Below, in pieces: positions 25,470 through 34,909 of a stretch of 53,537 bases of DNA. The position numbers were made by a program, and so were the translations under genes. A model generated the notes under the pieces. The model was not told the DNA's origin. It saw nothing but the letters and a program-made list of their open reading frames with translations, and did not search any database. The DNA is from Oscillospiraceae bacterium (lineage in GTDB: Bacteria > Bacillota > Clostridia > Oscillospirales > Oscillospiraceae), in assembly GCA_902778665.1 (NCBI GenBank), contig CACYYN010000030.1:1-53537 (forward strand). Direction: 5' to 3'. How positions within the stretch are numbered: the stretch's first letter is position 1; each line of letters starts with the position of its first letter.

Positions 25470-27011
25470 TTATTCTTTTACGATCAGGCTGCGTCCGGTC
25501 ATTTCGGCAGGCTGGGCAATGCCCATAACCTCCAGAATGGTGGGCGCAATATCGGCCAGGCGGCCGTTATCCAAGCGGATGCCCTTTTCGGTGACAAGGA
25601 AGGGAACGGGATTTGTGGTGTGGGCGGTGTTGACCTTGCCCGTCTCATCAAACATGCAGTCGGCATTGCCGTGGTCTGCCGTGACAAGAAGAACCACATC
25701 CGGATGCTTCTTCAGCTCATCGATGATCCTGCCCATGCAGGCATCCACAGTCTCCACTGCCTTGACAGCGGCTTCCATCACGCCGGTATGACCGACCATG
25801 TCACAGTTGGCGAAGTTGCAGACAATGAGATCGTAATGATCGCCGGCAATTGCCTCCACAACCTTGTCGGCAACCTTTTCCGCGCTCATCTGAGGAACAA
25901 GATCGTAGGTTGCAAACTCTTTGGGAGAGGGCACCAGGCAACGGTCTTCCCCATCGCACTGCTTTTCCACACCGCCGTTGAAGAAGAATGTAACATGGGC
26001 GTATTTCTCGGTCTCTGCCACACGGAACTGCTTCAGCCCCAGAGAGCTGACCAGATCACCCAGGGTGTTCTCAATTACCTCAGGGGGATATGCGATGGGC
26101 AGTGTGAGGTTTTCATCATACTGTGCTGTGCAGACATAGCTCAGAGGATAGACCTTCTTTTTCCGCTCAAAACCGTCAAAATCAGGCAGATTCAGTGCCC
26201 AGGTCATCTCACGGGCACGGTCCGGCCGGAAGTTCATAAACACAACACTGTCACCCTGGTTGATCACGCCTTCCGGTGCAATCACGGTGGGGATCATGAA
26301 TTCATCGGTCAGATACTTCTCCCCTGCCTCATCCCAGGTCTGATAGCTCGTTTCCACTGCGTGAACGGGGTCAGAATCAAAATTGCCTTCGCCGCAGACG
26401 ATAGCATTGTAGCCTCTCTCCACACGGTCCCAGCGTTTGTCACGGTCCATACCCCAGAAACGGCCCTGAATGGTGGCAATCTTTGCATTGCCGACCTCTT
26501 TGCACTTCGCATCCAGCTCTTTGATAAAGCCGGCACCACTGGTGGGAGCCACGTCACGGCCGTCCAGGAAGCAGTGTACATACACCTGCTTCACACCACG
26601 CTGCTTTGCCATATCCAGCATGCCGAAAACATGCTTGAGGTGGCTGTGCACGCCGCCGGTGGACATGAGCCCCATCACATGCAGAGGCCTGTTATTGGCA
26701 ACTGCGTCATCCAGGCATTTCACATAGGCGGGATTTTTGAAGAAATCACCGTCGTCAATTTCCTTCGTCATCTTCGGCAGAATCTGGAAGACGACACGGC
26801 CTGCGCCGATGTTTGTGTGACCGACTTCGGAGTTGCCCATCTGGCCTTCGGGAAGACCCACGTCAAGCCCGGAGGCGATCAGCTGAGAGTGGGGATATTC
26901 GGCAAACAAACGGTCCAGATTGGGCTTGTTTGCCGTGGTGATGGCATTGCCCGGTGTAGCCGGGGCAATGCCGTAACCGTCCAGAATAATAAGAACAGCT
27001 TTATTCGTCAT
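25470..27011 (-). CDS. gpmI: 2,3-bisphosphoglycerate-independent phosphoglycerate mutase
   Basis: 513 aa from ATG 27011, whose product begins with the family's usual LIILDGYG; the frame is open 17 codons further. The catalytic Ser lies in GNSEVGHTNIG near residue 60, and the metal ligands include VTADHGNAD near 440. It interconverts 3- and 2-phosphoglycerate with Mn2+. It is the last gene of the trmL-pgk-tpiA-gpmI run, 19 nt after tpiA. Confidence 0.95.
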   Translation of the reverse strand: MTNKAVLIILDGYGIAPATPGNAITTANKPNLDRLFAEYPHSQLIASGLDVGLPEGQMGNSEVGHTNIGAGRVVFQILPKMTKEIDDGDFFKNPAYVKCLDDAVANNRPLHVMGLMSTGGVHSHLKHVFGMLDMAKQRGVKQVYVHCFLDGRDVAPTSGAGFIKELDAKCKEVGNAKIATIQGRFWGMDRDKRWDRVERGYNAIVCGEGNFDSDPVHAVETSYQTWDEAGEKYLTDEFMIPTVIAPEGVINQGDSVVFMNFRPDRAREMTWALNLPDFDGFERKKKVYPLSYVCTAQYDENLTLPIAYPPEVIENTLGDLVSSLGLKQFRVAETEKYAHVTFFFNGGVEKQCDGEDRCLVPSPKEFATYDLVPQMSAEKVADKVVEAIAGDHYDLIVCNFANCDMVGHTGVMEAAVKAVETVDACMGRIIDELKKHPDVVLLVTADHGNADCMFDETGKVNTAHTTNPVPFLVTEKGIRLDNGRLADIAPTILEVMGIAQPAEMTGRSLIVKE

Positions 27012-27030
27012 AGATAGCCTCTGAAATGGA

Positions 27031-27801
27031 TTACTGATCTGTTGCTTTGACAATTGCAGCAAAGTCAGCCGGCTTGAGGGATGCGCCGCCGATCAGGCCG
27101 CCGTCAATATCAGGCTGGGCAAGCAGTTCCTCGGCGTTCTTGGCATTCATGCTGCCGCCGTAGAGAATGCTCACGGCACGTGCGGGACGTGCGCCGTACA
27201 TCTTGCGGATGACACCGCGAATAGCCTCGCAGACTTCCTGAGCCTGCTCGGAGGTTGCGGTCTTACCGGTGCCGATGGCCCAGATGGGTTCATAGGCGAT
27301 GATGCAATGACGAAGCTCGGTTGCGCTGATGCCGTAGAGAGCAGCCTTGACCTGATAGGTGATGTGCTCGATGGTCAGGTCCATCTCACGCTGCTCAAGG
27401 CTCTCACCCACACAGATAATGGGTGTGATGCCCTTGGCCAGAAGAGCTCTTGCCTTGGCATTGATGAGCATGTCATCCTCATGATGGTACTGTCTGCGCT
27501 CGGAGTGACCGACGATGCAGTATTTTGCACCGGCATCGAGAAGCTGGTCTGCAGAGACCTCGCCGGTGTAAGCACCCTTTTCATACTTGGAAACATCCTG
27601 GCCGCCGGCAGCAACTTTGCAGTCCTTTCCGGCTTTGACCATGGCAGGGATCATCACTGCCGGTGTGCAGAGAACGATGTCGCACTGCTTGTTCTGGGGC
27701 AGTTCCTTTTTCAGCTCTTCCATGAAGGGCTTGACGCCGGAAACGAGCTGGTTCATCTTCCAGTTGCCGGCAATAACGGTTTTACGATACTTTCTGTTCA
27801 T
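27031..27801 (-). CDS. tpiA: Triose-phosphate isomerase
   Basis: 256 aa from ATG 27801 (GAGGTAG upstream). Motifs: GNWKMN near residue 12, GHSERR near 100 (catalytic His), YEPIWAIGTGK near 170 (catalytic Glu) and the phosphate loop LYGGSMN near 215. It interconverts dihydroxyacetone phosphate and glyceraldehyde 3-phosphate. It lies between pgk and gpmI, 21 nt from the pgk stop. Confidence 0.96.
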   Translation of the reverse strand: MNRKYRKTVIAGNWKMNQLVSGVKPFMEELKKELPQNKQCDIVLCTPAVMIPAMVKAGKDCKVAAGGQDVSKYEKGAYTGEVSADQLLDAGAKYCIVGHSERRQYHHEDDMLINAKARALLAKGITPIICVGESLEQREMDLTIEHITYQVKAALYGISATELRHCIIAYEPIWAIGTGKTATSEQAQEVCEAIRGVIRKMYGARPARAVSILYGGSMNAKNAEELLAQPDIDGGLIGGASLKPADFAAIVKATDQ

Positions 27802-27822
27802 TCTTTCTACCTCTTTCAAAAA

Positions 27823-29088
27823 TCAGGCATCCAGCAGGCATGCAACGCCCGGGAGCTCTTTGCCTTCCAGGAACTCGAGAGATGCACCGCCGCCGGTGGA
27901 AATGTGGGTGATCTTGTCGGCATAGCCCAGCTTCTCAACTGCTGCTGCGCTGTCGCCGCCGCCTACGATGGTGATGGCGCCGGAATCGGCAAGAGCCTGA
28001 GCCATGGCCTTGGTGCCGTTGGCAAACTTGTCAAACTCGAAAACGCCCATAGGTCCGTTCCAGACGATGGTGCCGGCACCCTTCACAGCTTCGGAGAAGA
28101 GAGCAACGGTCTTGGGGCCGATGTCCATGCCCATCATGTCAGCAGGAATGTTGCCTTCGCAGAGAACAGGCTCAGCATCGGCAGAGAACTCTTTTGCGCA
28201 ATAGTTGTCAACCGGCAGAAGGAGCTTGACGCCCTTCTCTTCGGCCTTGGCGATCATCTCTTTGGCATAGTCAATGCGGTCTGCCTCCAGAAGAGAGGTG
28301 CCGATCTCGTAGCCCTGAGCCTTCTTGAAGGTATAGGCCATGCCGCCGCCGATGATGATGGTGTCAGCCTTCTCCAGGAGGTTGTTGATCACGGCGATCT
28401 TGTCGGAAACCTTTGCACCGCCGAGGATAGCGACGAAGGGACGGACAGGATTCTCAAGGGCTTTGCCCATAACAGCGATCTCTTTTGCGACCAGCAGGCC
28501 GGAGTATGCGGGGAGATAAGCGGCAACGCCGGCGGTGGAGGCATGTGCTCTGTGCACGGTGCCGAAAGCGTCGGAAACAAAGATGTCAGCCATGTCAGCC
28601 AGGGCTTTTGCAAATGCGGGGTCATTCTTGGTCTCGCCCTTGTCAAAACGAAGGTTCTCGAGGAGGAGGATCTGGCCGGGCTGCAGAGCTGCTGCCTTAG
28701 CCTTTGCATCGGGGCCGATGGTGTCGGAAGCGAAGATCACATCCATGCCGAGCAGCTCGCTGAGGCGTTTTGCTACAGGAGCGAGGGTCAGCTTGCGGAG
28801 GGACTTCTCCCAGGATTCACGGGTGATGTCGGCTTCATTCTTGCCCTTTTCTACCTGCTTTTTCACATAGCTTTCAAAGGTGGCAGCCGGCTTGCCCAGG
28901 TGGGAGCAGGCGATGACGGCAGCGCCGTTGTCAAGAAGCTGGCGGATGGTGGGAAGAGCGGCTTTGATACGCTTGTCGCTGGTGATTTCACCGGTCACTT
29001 TGTCCTGGGGAACGTTGAAGTCACAGCGGAGAAGAACTTTCTTTCCGGCTACATCAACATCATTGATGGTTTTCTTGTTGTAATTCAT
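27823..29088 (-). CDS. pgk: Phosphoglycerate kinase
   Basis: 421 aa from ATG 29088: GGAGG lies 8 nt upstream of this Met but only 2 nt from the one at 29094. Motifs RCDFNVPQ near residue 20, [21 protein letters not shown] and the nucleotide loop [14 protein letters not shown] near 375. It makes ATP from 1,3-bisphosphoglycerate. It is read with tpiA and gpmI; gapdh is not in the window. Confidence 0.96.
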   Translation of the reverse strand: MNYNKKTINDVDVAGKKVLLRCDFNVPQDKVTGEITSDKRIKAALPTIRQLLDNGAAVIACSHLGKPAATFESYVKKQVEKGKNEADITRESWEKSLRKLTLAPVAKRLSELLGMDVIFASDTIGPDAKAKAAALQPGQILLLENLRFDKGETKNDPAFAKALADMADIFVSDAFGTVHRAHASTAGVAAYLPAYSGLLVAKEIAVMGKALENPVRPFVAILGGAKVSDKIAVINNLLEKADTIIIGGGMAYTFKKAQGYEIGTSLLEADRIDYAKEMIAKAEEKGVKLLLPVDNYCAKEFSADAEPVLCEGNIPADMMGMDIGPKTVALFSEAVKGAGTIVWNGPMGVFEFDKFANGTKAMAQALADSGAITIVGGGDSAAAVEKLGYADKITHISTGGGASLEFLEGKELPGVACLLDA

Positions 29089-29113
29089 TTGCATATCCTC
29101 CGTTTTAAATTGT

Positions 29114-29614
29114 TTAAACTGTTTTATCTGCCATGGAGCCGAAGCTCTTCAGGCCTCCAAAGCCCTGCTGACGCAGCGCTTCGTAAGCAAGGATTGCCAC
29201 GGAATTGGAGAGGTTGAGGCTTCTGGCCTCAGAGATCATGGGGATGCGGATGCACCTGTCACGATACTTTTCCCTGAGCCATTCCGGCAAGCCGGCGGTC
29301 TCCTTCCCGAACATGAGCGTCACATCACCCGAAAAATCCGCTTCCGTGTAAACATGGGGTGCCTTGGTGGTTGCGAGGTAAAGCCGGCTGTCTCCGTTTT
29401 TCTCAAAATAGTCATCCAGATTTTCGTAAACCCGGATATCCACCAGATACCAGTAATCCAGCCCGCACCGCTTCACCATTTTATCGGAAATATCGAAGCC
29501 CAGAGGTTTGACGAGATGCAGTCGTGCACCCGTTGCAGCACAAGTTCTGGCGATGGCACCCGTGTTATGTGGAATCTCCGGCTCCACGAGCACGATATCG
29601 ACCAAGCGCTGCAC
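29114..29614 (-). CDS. trmL: tRNA (cytidine(34)-2'-O)-methyltransferase
   Basis: 166 aa, a SPOUT methyltransferase. Motif 1 [19 protein letters not shown], motif 2 [11 protein letters not shown] and motif 3 [23 protein letters not shown] form the trefoil-knot SAM site. TrmL methylates the wobble nucleotide of tRNA-Leu. Start is GTG at 29614, with TTG at 29605 as alternative. It is the first gene of the pgk run. Confidence 0.93.
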   Translation of the reverse strand: MQRLVDIVLVEPEIPHNTGAIARTCAATGARLHLVKPLGFDISDKMVKRCGLDYWYLVDIRVYENLDDYFEKNGDSRLYLATTKAPHVYTEADFSGDVTLMFGKETAGLPEWLREKYRDRCIRIPMISEARSLNLSNSVAILAYEALRQQGFGGLKSFGSMADKTV

Positions 29615-29713
29615 ACTTCCCTTCTGTTACATGGAACCCCATCATCAATTTCCAACCTATTTTAGCACAAAAAATGCAAAAATCATGTACTTTTTTATAG
29701 TTTTTATCGATTC

Positions 29714-29742
29714 TTGCAGTTTCAACAAATGTGAGCTATAAT
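29714..29742 (+). promoter_or_regulatory. Promoter of the radical SAM gene
   Basis: TTGCAG (29714-29719), a 17-nt spacer and TATAAT (29737-29742), 59 nt ahead of the start codon. Confidence 0.75.
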
Positions 29743-29801
29743 AGAGAACAAATCAAGGCCGCATATTGTATAATTTGCCAACATGGTGGGAGGGATACTC
29801 T

Positions 29802-30695
29802 TTGGAATTTGGATATAAGTGCTATGACTGCCCCAGAAAGTGTGGAATATACCGATCTGAGACGGTATATGGAGGATTCTGCGGCAGCTTTTCATTGCCT
29901 TCGTTGGTCCGTGCATCCCCCCATTTCGGCGAAGAACCCTGCATCACAGGCACAAGGGGCTCGGGGGCGGTTTTCTTCTCCGGCTGCAGCCTGAAGTGCG
30001 TCTTCTGTCAGAATCACGAGATCAGCCGGAAGGCTGTGGGCAAAAAGCTCAACGTGGAGGAAATGCGCTCTCTCCTTCTGCGCCTTCGGGACACAGGCGT
30101 GCACAACATCAACCTTGTGACACCCACCCATCATTCCCGATTCCTTGCCGAGGTGCTGACCGGGCTTGATCTGGGCATCCCGGTGGTATGGAACAGCTCC
30201 GGCTATGAGAGTGTGGAGACGCTGCAGATGCTGGATGGGCTGGTGCAGGTATACATGCCGGATATGAAGTATATGGATGCAGATCTTGCCAAAGCCTACA
30301 GTGCAGCGGCAGACTACCCGGAGATTGCCGCAGCGGCTATCCGTGAGATGTTTCGGCAGCGGGGACCGGTGCAGATGGACGATGCGGGCATTTTGAAAAG
30401 CGGCGTGCTGATCCGGCATCTGATCCTGCCGGGGCAGGAGGAAAACGCCATGGACGTGATTGACTTTGTCGCCGACAGCTTTCCCGAGGGCAGCGTGCTC
30501 TTTTCTCTGATGGGCCAGTACACCCCCATGCAGGGCACCGGCCGGTTTCCGGAGCTTCAGAGACGGGTATCGGAGGAGAGCGTGAACAACCTCTGCCATT
30601 ATATGAAAACGCGGAAGCTGGAAAACGGCTACTGGCAGGAGGTCTCCTCCGCCACGGAGGAAATGATCCCCCTCTTCGACGGCACCGGGGTGTGA
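29802..30695 (+). CDS. PflA-like radical SAM protein (PflX type)
   Basis: 297 aa from TTG 29802, chosen for the GGGAGGG site 8 nt upstream; upstream in-frame codons lack a site. A Cys pattern CYDCPRKCG at the N-terminus precedes the radical SAM cluster motif CSLKCVFCQN near residue 68. It resembles the pyruvate-formate-lyase-activating-enzyme relatives, which generate a 5'-deoxyadenosyl radical. No glycyl-radical enzyme lies next to it, so the target is unknown. Confidence 0.88.
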   Translation: MEFGYKCYDCPRKCGIYRSETVYGGFCGSFSLPSLVRASPHFGEEPCITGTRGSGAVFFSGCSLKCVFCQNHEISRKAVGKKLNVEEMRSLLLRLRDTGVHNINLVTPTHHSRFLAEVLTGLDLGIPVVWNSSGYESVETLQMLDGLVQVYMPDMKYMDADLAKAYSAAADYPEIAAAAIREMFRQRGPVQMDDAGILKSGVLIRHLILPGQEENAMDVIDFVADSFPEGSVLFSLMGQYTPMQGTGRFPELQRRVSEESVNNLCHYMKTRKLENGYWQEVSSATEEMIPLFDGTGV

Positions 30696-30821
30696 AAGAA
30701 AAATCATTGACAGCGGCGACCAAAGAGACTATGATGTGGGCGGAGAAATTGGGAGAAGTTTCTCCGGAAGTCAGAAACCATTTATCTATATTTATTATGA
30801 ATATTTCAGAAGGAGAACGAG

Positions 30822-31838
30822 ATGAATTACAACGAAGTACTGGAAAACGCCAGAGGCTGCATCGGCCCCTACTGCAAGGCCTGCCCTGTCTGCAACGGCA
30901 AAGCATGCGGCAATGCTATGCCCGGCCCGGGCTGCAAATATCCCGGCAATGTGGCAGCAAGGAACTTTGAGAAATGGCAGGATGTATGCGTGAATATGGA
31001 TACACTCTGCGCAAATGCCGACCCTGACATCTCCTTCCCTCTCTTTGGCAGGACATTCAGTGCACCCATTTTTGTGGCTCCCCTGGGAGCACTCCCCCTG
31101 CACTATGGGGACAAGCACACCGACCAGACCTATAACCGCATTATGCTCAGGGCCTCTTGTGAATACGGCGTGGCCGGCTTTACCGGTGACGGTGTTGATC
31201 CCGAGATTATGAAGGATGCCGTGAAGGATATGCTTCCTCTCGGCGGCATCGGCGTGCCCACCATCAAGCCCTGGAACAAGGAAGCCGTGTTTGAAAAGCT
31301 GGACATTCTCAATGCAAACGGCATTTTTGCAGCTGCAATGGATGTGGACGGGGCAGGCCTCCCCTTCCTCAAGGCAATGAACCCCAATGCCGGCAGCAAG
31401 ACCGTGGAAGAGATGAAAGAGATTATTGATTACGCCAAGATGCCGTTTATCATCAAGGGCATCATGACGGTGAAAGGCGCCGAGAAGGCTGTGGAAGCCG
31501 GAGCAAAGGGAATTGTGGTTTCCAACCACGGCGGAAGAGTCCAGGGCGGCACCCCCTCCACCTGTGAGGTTCTGCCGGCAATTGCCGAGGCTGTAAAGGG
31601 GAAGACGGTTATCTTTGTGGACGGCGGAATCCGTTCCGGCGTGGATGTGTTCCGTGCCCTGGCGCTGGGTGCAGATGCCGTTCTCATCGGCCGCCCGGTG
31701 CTCACGGCCATCTACGGTGCGGGAGAAGAAGGCTTTAAGGTCTATATGGACAAGATCACCGGCGAGCTGAAGTCCACCATGACCATGTGCGGTGCCGCTT
31801 CCCTCTCCGACATTACAAGAGACAAGGTTATGGCCTGA
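30822..31838 (+). CDS. FMN-dependent alpha-hydroxy-acid oxidase with Cys-rich start
   Basis: 338 aa. The TIM-barrel FMN motifs are VVSNHGGR (catalytic His) near residue 232, DGGIRSG near 268 (FMN-phosphate Arg) and ALGADAVLIGRP near 285. Residues ~12-40 carry six Cys (from GCIGPYCKACPVC on), an addition common in clostridial members and likely to bind an Fe-S cluster or metal. Anaerobic members may act as dehydrogenases of lactate-like acids rather than oxidases. AGAAGGAG precedes the ATG. Confidence 0.88.
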   Translation: MNYNEVLENARGCIGPYCKACPVCNGKACGNAMPGPGCKYPGNVAARNFEKWQDVCVNMDTLCANADPDISFPLFGRTFSAPIFVAPLGALPLHYGDKHTDQTYNRIMLRASCEYGVAGFTGDGVDPEIMKDAVKDMLPLGGIGVPTIKPWNKEAVFEKLDILNANGIFAAAMDVDGAGLPFLKAMNPNAGSKTVEEMKEIIDYAKMPFIIKGIMTVKGAEKAVEAGAKGIVVSNHGGRVQGGTPSTCEVLPAIAEAVKGKTVIFVDGGIRSGVDVFRALALGADAVLIGRPVLTAIYGAGEEGFKVYMDKITGELKSTMTMCGAASLSDITRDKVMA

Positions 31839-31870
31839 GGGCCTGCCGTTTTGCATCCTTCCATGTTGAA

Positions 31871-31900
31871 ATATGCGGGCTTTCTTCGGAGAGCCCGTAT
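31871..31900 (+). terminator. Terminator of the hydroxy-acid oxidase gene
   Basis: The arms at 31871-31881 and 31890-31900 pair with about one mismatch, followed by ATTTTT. Confidence 0.75.
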
Positions 31901-32012
31901 TTTTCTGCTTTTTTTCTGCCGGTCTGAGACCCATGACAAAATTCGTCACCTATATGTGGAAATTTTAAAGAAATTTTGAAAACTTAATCTACCAAATATG
32001 GAAATAGTGTGT

Positions 32013-32018
32013 TATAAT
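32013..32018 (+). promoter_or_regulatory. Extended -10 of the two-component operon
   Basis: TATAAT at 32013-32018 with no recognisable -35 hexamer at 16-18 nt. AATTTT-type repeats (about 31960-31975) lie upstream and may bind a PhoB-type regulator. Confidence 0.45.
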
Positions 32019-32072
32019 TACAAAAAATAGGCGTCAGATTCGTTTACATAATATTTTAGAGAGGTCTCGGTC

Positions 32073-32762
32073 ATGAAAAAAATACTCGTTCTGGAAGATG
32101 AAGACAATATCCGCAGTTTCGTTGTGATCAATTTGCGGCGCAGCGGCTTTGAACCGATTGAAGCGGAAAACGGCACCACAGCACTGGAAAAGCTGAAGGT
32201 CAACCCCGATATCTGCCTTGCCCTGCTGGACGTGATGCTGCCGGATATCGACGGCTTTGAGGTGTGCCGCCGCATTCGTGCATCCGGCTCCAAAATCGGC
32301 ATTATTATGCTCACTGCCAAGAGCCAGGAGATCGACAAGGTAACCGGGCTTATGACCGGCGCCGATGACTATATAACCAAGCCCTTCTCCCCTGCCGAGC
32401 TCACCGCCCGTGTGGATGCTCTGATCCGTCGGCTCGGTGTGGATGAGGAGGAACAGGCCGCCATCGAGATTAAAAGCGGTCCCTTTGTGCTCAACACCAG
32501 AAACAGAACGCTGGAGAAAAACTTCACCCGTCTGAAGCTCACCCAGATCGAGTATCTGCTGATGAAGCTCTTTATGGAAAATCCCGGCAAGGCCATGTCC
32601 AGAGAGGACATTCTGACGGCTGTATGGGGCACGGAGTTTACCGGAGAGCTCAAGACGGTTGATGTGAATATCCGCAGGCTCCGCATGAAGATTGAGGACG
32701 ACCCCACCGAGCCGGAATATCTGACCACGGTGTGGGGCTACGGATATAAATGGGGTTATTGA
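32073..32762 (+). CDS. OmpR/PhoB-family response regulator
   Basis: 229 aa. Receiver domain: acidic EDED near residue 9, phospho-acceptor Asp in LLDVMLPD near 54, TAKS near 82 and KPFSPAEL near 105. The C-terminal ~100 residues are a winged helix with TQIEYLLMKLF, VDVNIRRLRMKIED and TTVWGYGYKWG. It pairs with the kinase at 32888, 126 nt downstream. The pair resembles PhoP/PhoR, but the signal is not shown by sequence. Confidence 0.93.
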   Translation: MKKILVLEDEDNIRSFVVINLRRSGFEPIEAENGTTALEKLKVNPDICLALLDVMLPDIDGFEVCRRIRASGSKIGIIMLTAKSQEIDKVTGLMTGADDYITKPFSPAELTARVDALIRRLGVDEEEQAAIEIKSGPFVLNTRNRTLEKNFTRLKLTQIEYLLMKLFMENPGKAMSREDILTAVWGTEFTGELKTVDVNIRRLRMKIEDDPTEPEYLTTVWGYGYKWGY

Positions 32763-32764
32763 GT

Positions 32765-32822
32765 TAACAGTTGGTAGTTATTAGTTGGTAGTTATTAGTT
32801 GTTAGTTTTCAGTTGGTAGTTG
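32765..32822 (+). repeat. Imperfect short repeats in the two-component operon
   Basis: Units of AGTTGGTAGTTATT and shorter AGTTGGTAGTT relatives are repeated about four times between the regulator stop and the kinase start. Low-complexity, no arms for a stable hairpin, and not CRISPR-like (no spacers). Confidence 0.75.
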
Positions 32823-32887
32823 ACGGATGTCGGCGATCGGCTGATGGAACTGTCGGGCAGTCTGTAGGAATAAGGAAGTAAGTTCAT

Positions 32888-33874
32888 TTGATCAATCTGA
32901 AAAATCAGCTTCTGATTTCGGGAGCTGCAGCGCTGATTCTCCTGCTGTTGGGGATCTGGCTGATTGTGCGGGGCGCCATAACGGCAGCGGTTATCATTCT
33001 GCTGGTACTGTGCGTCTATGTGATTCTGATTAATCTGTGGTTTCGCATCTTTGTGTCGGATCCGCTGGATAAGCTGACGGCGTTCTCCCGGAAAATCGCC
33101 GATGGCAAATACGGCATGCAGGAGGAAGTTGTCATTGACAACGAAATCGGAAATCTGACCGGGGCCATCAATGAGATGTCCAAAAAGATCGCCATGGCGG
33201 ACAAGACACGGACGGAGTTTATCTCACAGATCTCTCATGAACTCCGTACACCGCTGACCGCCATCACGGGCTGGAGCGAAACCATCGCCTATGATCCTGC
33301 CGTGCAGGGAGATTCTCTCCGGGGTATTCACATCATCACAAAGGAATCGGAGCGTCTGACCAGAATGGTGGCAGAACTTCTGGAATTCACCAGAATTCAG
33401 GACGGGCGCTTCAATCTGCGCATTGAGCTGATCGATATTGCGGCAGAGCTGGAGGATGCGCTGTTCACCTACGGGGAGATTATGAAGCAGGCCGGCATCG
33501 AGATCAATTACTCGGCACCGGATGCGGAGATCCCGCTGATTCCCGGCGATCCGGAACGGCTGAAGCAGGTGTTTACCAATGTGCTGGACAATGCCTCCAA
33601 ACACGGCCATAGTGACAAGATTGACGTGTCTCTCTGGGAGGATAAGAAGCAGGTCCATATCTCCTTCCGGGATTACGGAAACGGCATCCCGGAGGATGAG
33701 CTGCCCCATGTGAAGGAAAAGTTTTACAAGGGCAGCTCCAAAAATCGCGGAACCGGAATAGGCCTGGCCGTATGTGATGAGATCATCACAAGGCACAACG
33801 GCACCCTGGATATCCGCAATGCGGAGGGCGGCGGATGCAAAGTGACCATTTCCCTGCCCATGAGCAGTGACTGA
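32888..33874 (+). CDS. Membrane sensor histidine kinase
   Basis: 328 aa, starting at TTG 32888 (AGGAAG upstream). Two N-terminal membrane segments (residues ~8-55) with almost no outside loop, a HAMP-like stretch (~55-105), H box ISHELRTPLTAI near residue 117, N box NVLDNASKH, G1 DYGNGIPE and G2 GTGIGLAV. It autophosphorylates His and passes phosphate to the regulator at 32073. The lack of an extracellular domain suggests a membrane or cytosolic signal or a partner protein. Confidence 0.92.
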   Translation: MINLKNQLLISGAAALILLLLGIWLIVRGAITAAVIILLVLCVYVILINLWFRIFVSDPLDKLTAFSRKIADGKYGMQEEVVIDNEIGNLTGAINEMSKKIAMADKTRTEFISQISHELRTPLTAITGWSETIAYDPAVQGDSLRGIHIITKESERLTRMVAELLEFTRIQDGRFNLRIELIDIAAELEDALFTYGEIMKQAGIEINYSAPDAEIPLIPGDPERLKQVFTNVLDNASKHGHSDKIDVSLWEDKKQVHISFRDYGNGIPEDELPHVKEKFYKGSSKNRGTGIGLAVCDEIITRHNGTLDIRNAEGGGCKVTISLPMSSD

Positions 33875-33923
33875 CTGTTCGCCGCAGCAAATGTATTTTA
33901 GATTGGAGTAAACAGAAAACAAC

Positions 33924-34883
33924 ATGTCAGACAAAAACAAATCCGGCGCAAGCTGCGGATTTCGCACTTCCATCGGCGGCCAGGCCCTGATGGAAGGCAT
34001 CCTCATGCGCGGGCCGAAAAAACAGGCAGTCGTATGCCGGACGGCAGACGGCCTTGTGGAAAAGGTGGAGGAGCTGAAGCTGCTGCGGGATAAATACCCC
34101 ATATTCGGCTGGCCTTTTATTCGCGGCATCGTGACGTTCCTCGATTCCATGATCAAGGGCATGGGCGCCCTGCTGTATTCTGCAGAGCTTCTGCCGGAGG
34201 AGCTGCAGGAGGACGATCCGCTGGATAAGTGGATTGAAGCCCATTTCTCCGCGGAAAAGGCAAAGCAGGTGATCATCTATACGGCTGTGGTGCTGGGCAT
34301 TGGGCTTTCCCTCTTCCTGTTTGTGTTTCTGCCCACATTTCTTGTGGGCTTTATCAGGCCGATTTTCACCAACTTCTTCCTCCGGAACCTGACGGAAGGT
34401 CTGGTGCGTATCGCTTTGCTCATCGCCTATATGGGGCTGACCCGGCGTGTGCCGGATGTGCAGAGGCTCTTCCGTTATCACGGGGCAGAACACAAGACCA
34501 TTTTCTGCTACGAGCACGGCAAGGAGCTGACGGTGGAAAACGTACGCCCCGAGAGCCGTTTCCATCCCCGCTGCGGCACCAGCTTTCTTCTGGTGGTGGT
34601 GCTGGTGAGCGTGCTGGTCAACTCGGTTGTGAAGGTGACCAACACCTTCGGCCGGATCGGCTGTCACCTGCTGCTTCTGCCGGTGGTGGTGGGCATCAGC
34701 TATGAGATTAACCGCTGGTGCGGCCTGCACGACAACCTGCTCTCCTCCATTCTCTCCGCTCCCGGCAAATGGCTGCAGCGGATCACAACCGCCGAGCCGG
34801 ATGACTCCATGATCGAGTGCGCCATCCGGGCCATTGAACTGGTGATTCCGGAGGAAAAGGGCTCTGACGAGTGGGGCAAATAA
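33924..34883 (+). CDS. DUF1385 (YqhQ-like) membrane protein
   Basis: 319 aa. N-terminal IGGQALMEGILMRGP, the hallmark of DUF1385, then two central membrane segments (~110-160), YHGAEHKTIFCYE near 190, RFHPRCGTSF near 212, and two more membrane segments. The conserved His/Glu/Cys residues suggest metal binding, but no activity is established here. In Firmicutes it commonly sits next to prmC, as here (26 nt). Confidence 0.9.
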   Translation: MSDKNKSGASCGFRTSIGGQALMEGILMRGPKKQAVVCRTADGLVEKVEELKLLRDKYPIFGWPFIRGIVTFLDSMIKGMGALLYSAELLPEELQEDDPLDKWIEAHFSAEKAKQVIIYTAVVLGIGLSLFLFVFLPTFLVGFIRPIFTNFFLRNLTEGLVRIALLIAYMGLTRRVPDVQRLFRYHGAEHKTIFCYEHGKELTVENVRPESRFHPRCGTSFLLVVVLVSVLVNSVVKVTNTFGRIGCHLLLLPVVVGISYEINRWCGLHDNLLSSILSAPGKWLQRITTAEPDDSMIECAIRAIELVIPEEKGSDEWGK

Positions 34884-34909
34884 ATACGCGGCGTACCCCA
34901 TGCCGCTGA

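Noticed and set aside
25431-27017. 528-codon plus-strand frame
   Set aside because: Lies entirely opposite gpmI, which is unmistakable; no ribosome site or family match.
27307-29217. 636-codon open frame on the plus strand
   Set aside because: It is antisense to tpiA, pgk and trmL, whose products match known families throughout; a shadow frame caused by codon bias.
32765-32822. CRISPR-like array
   Set aside because: Units are 11-14 nt, adjacent, without spacers, and there are no cas genes.
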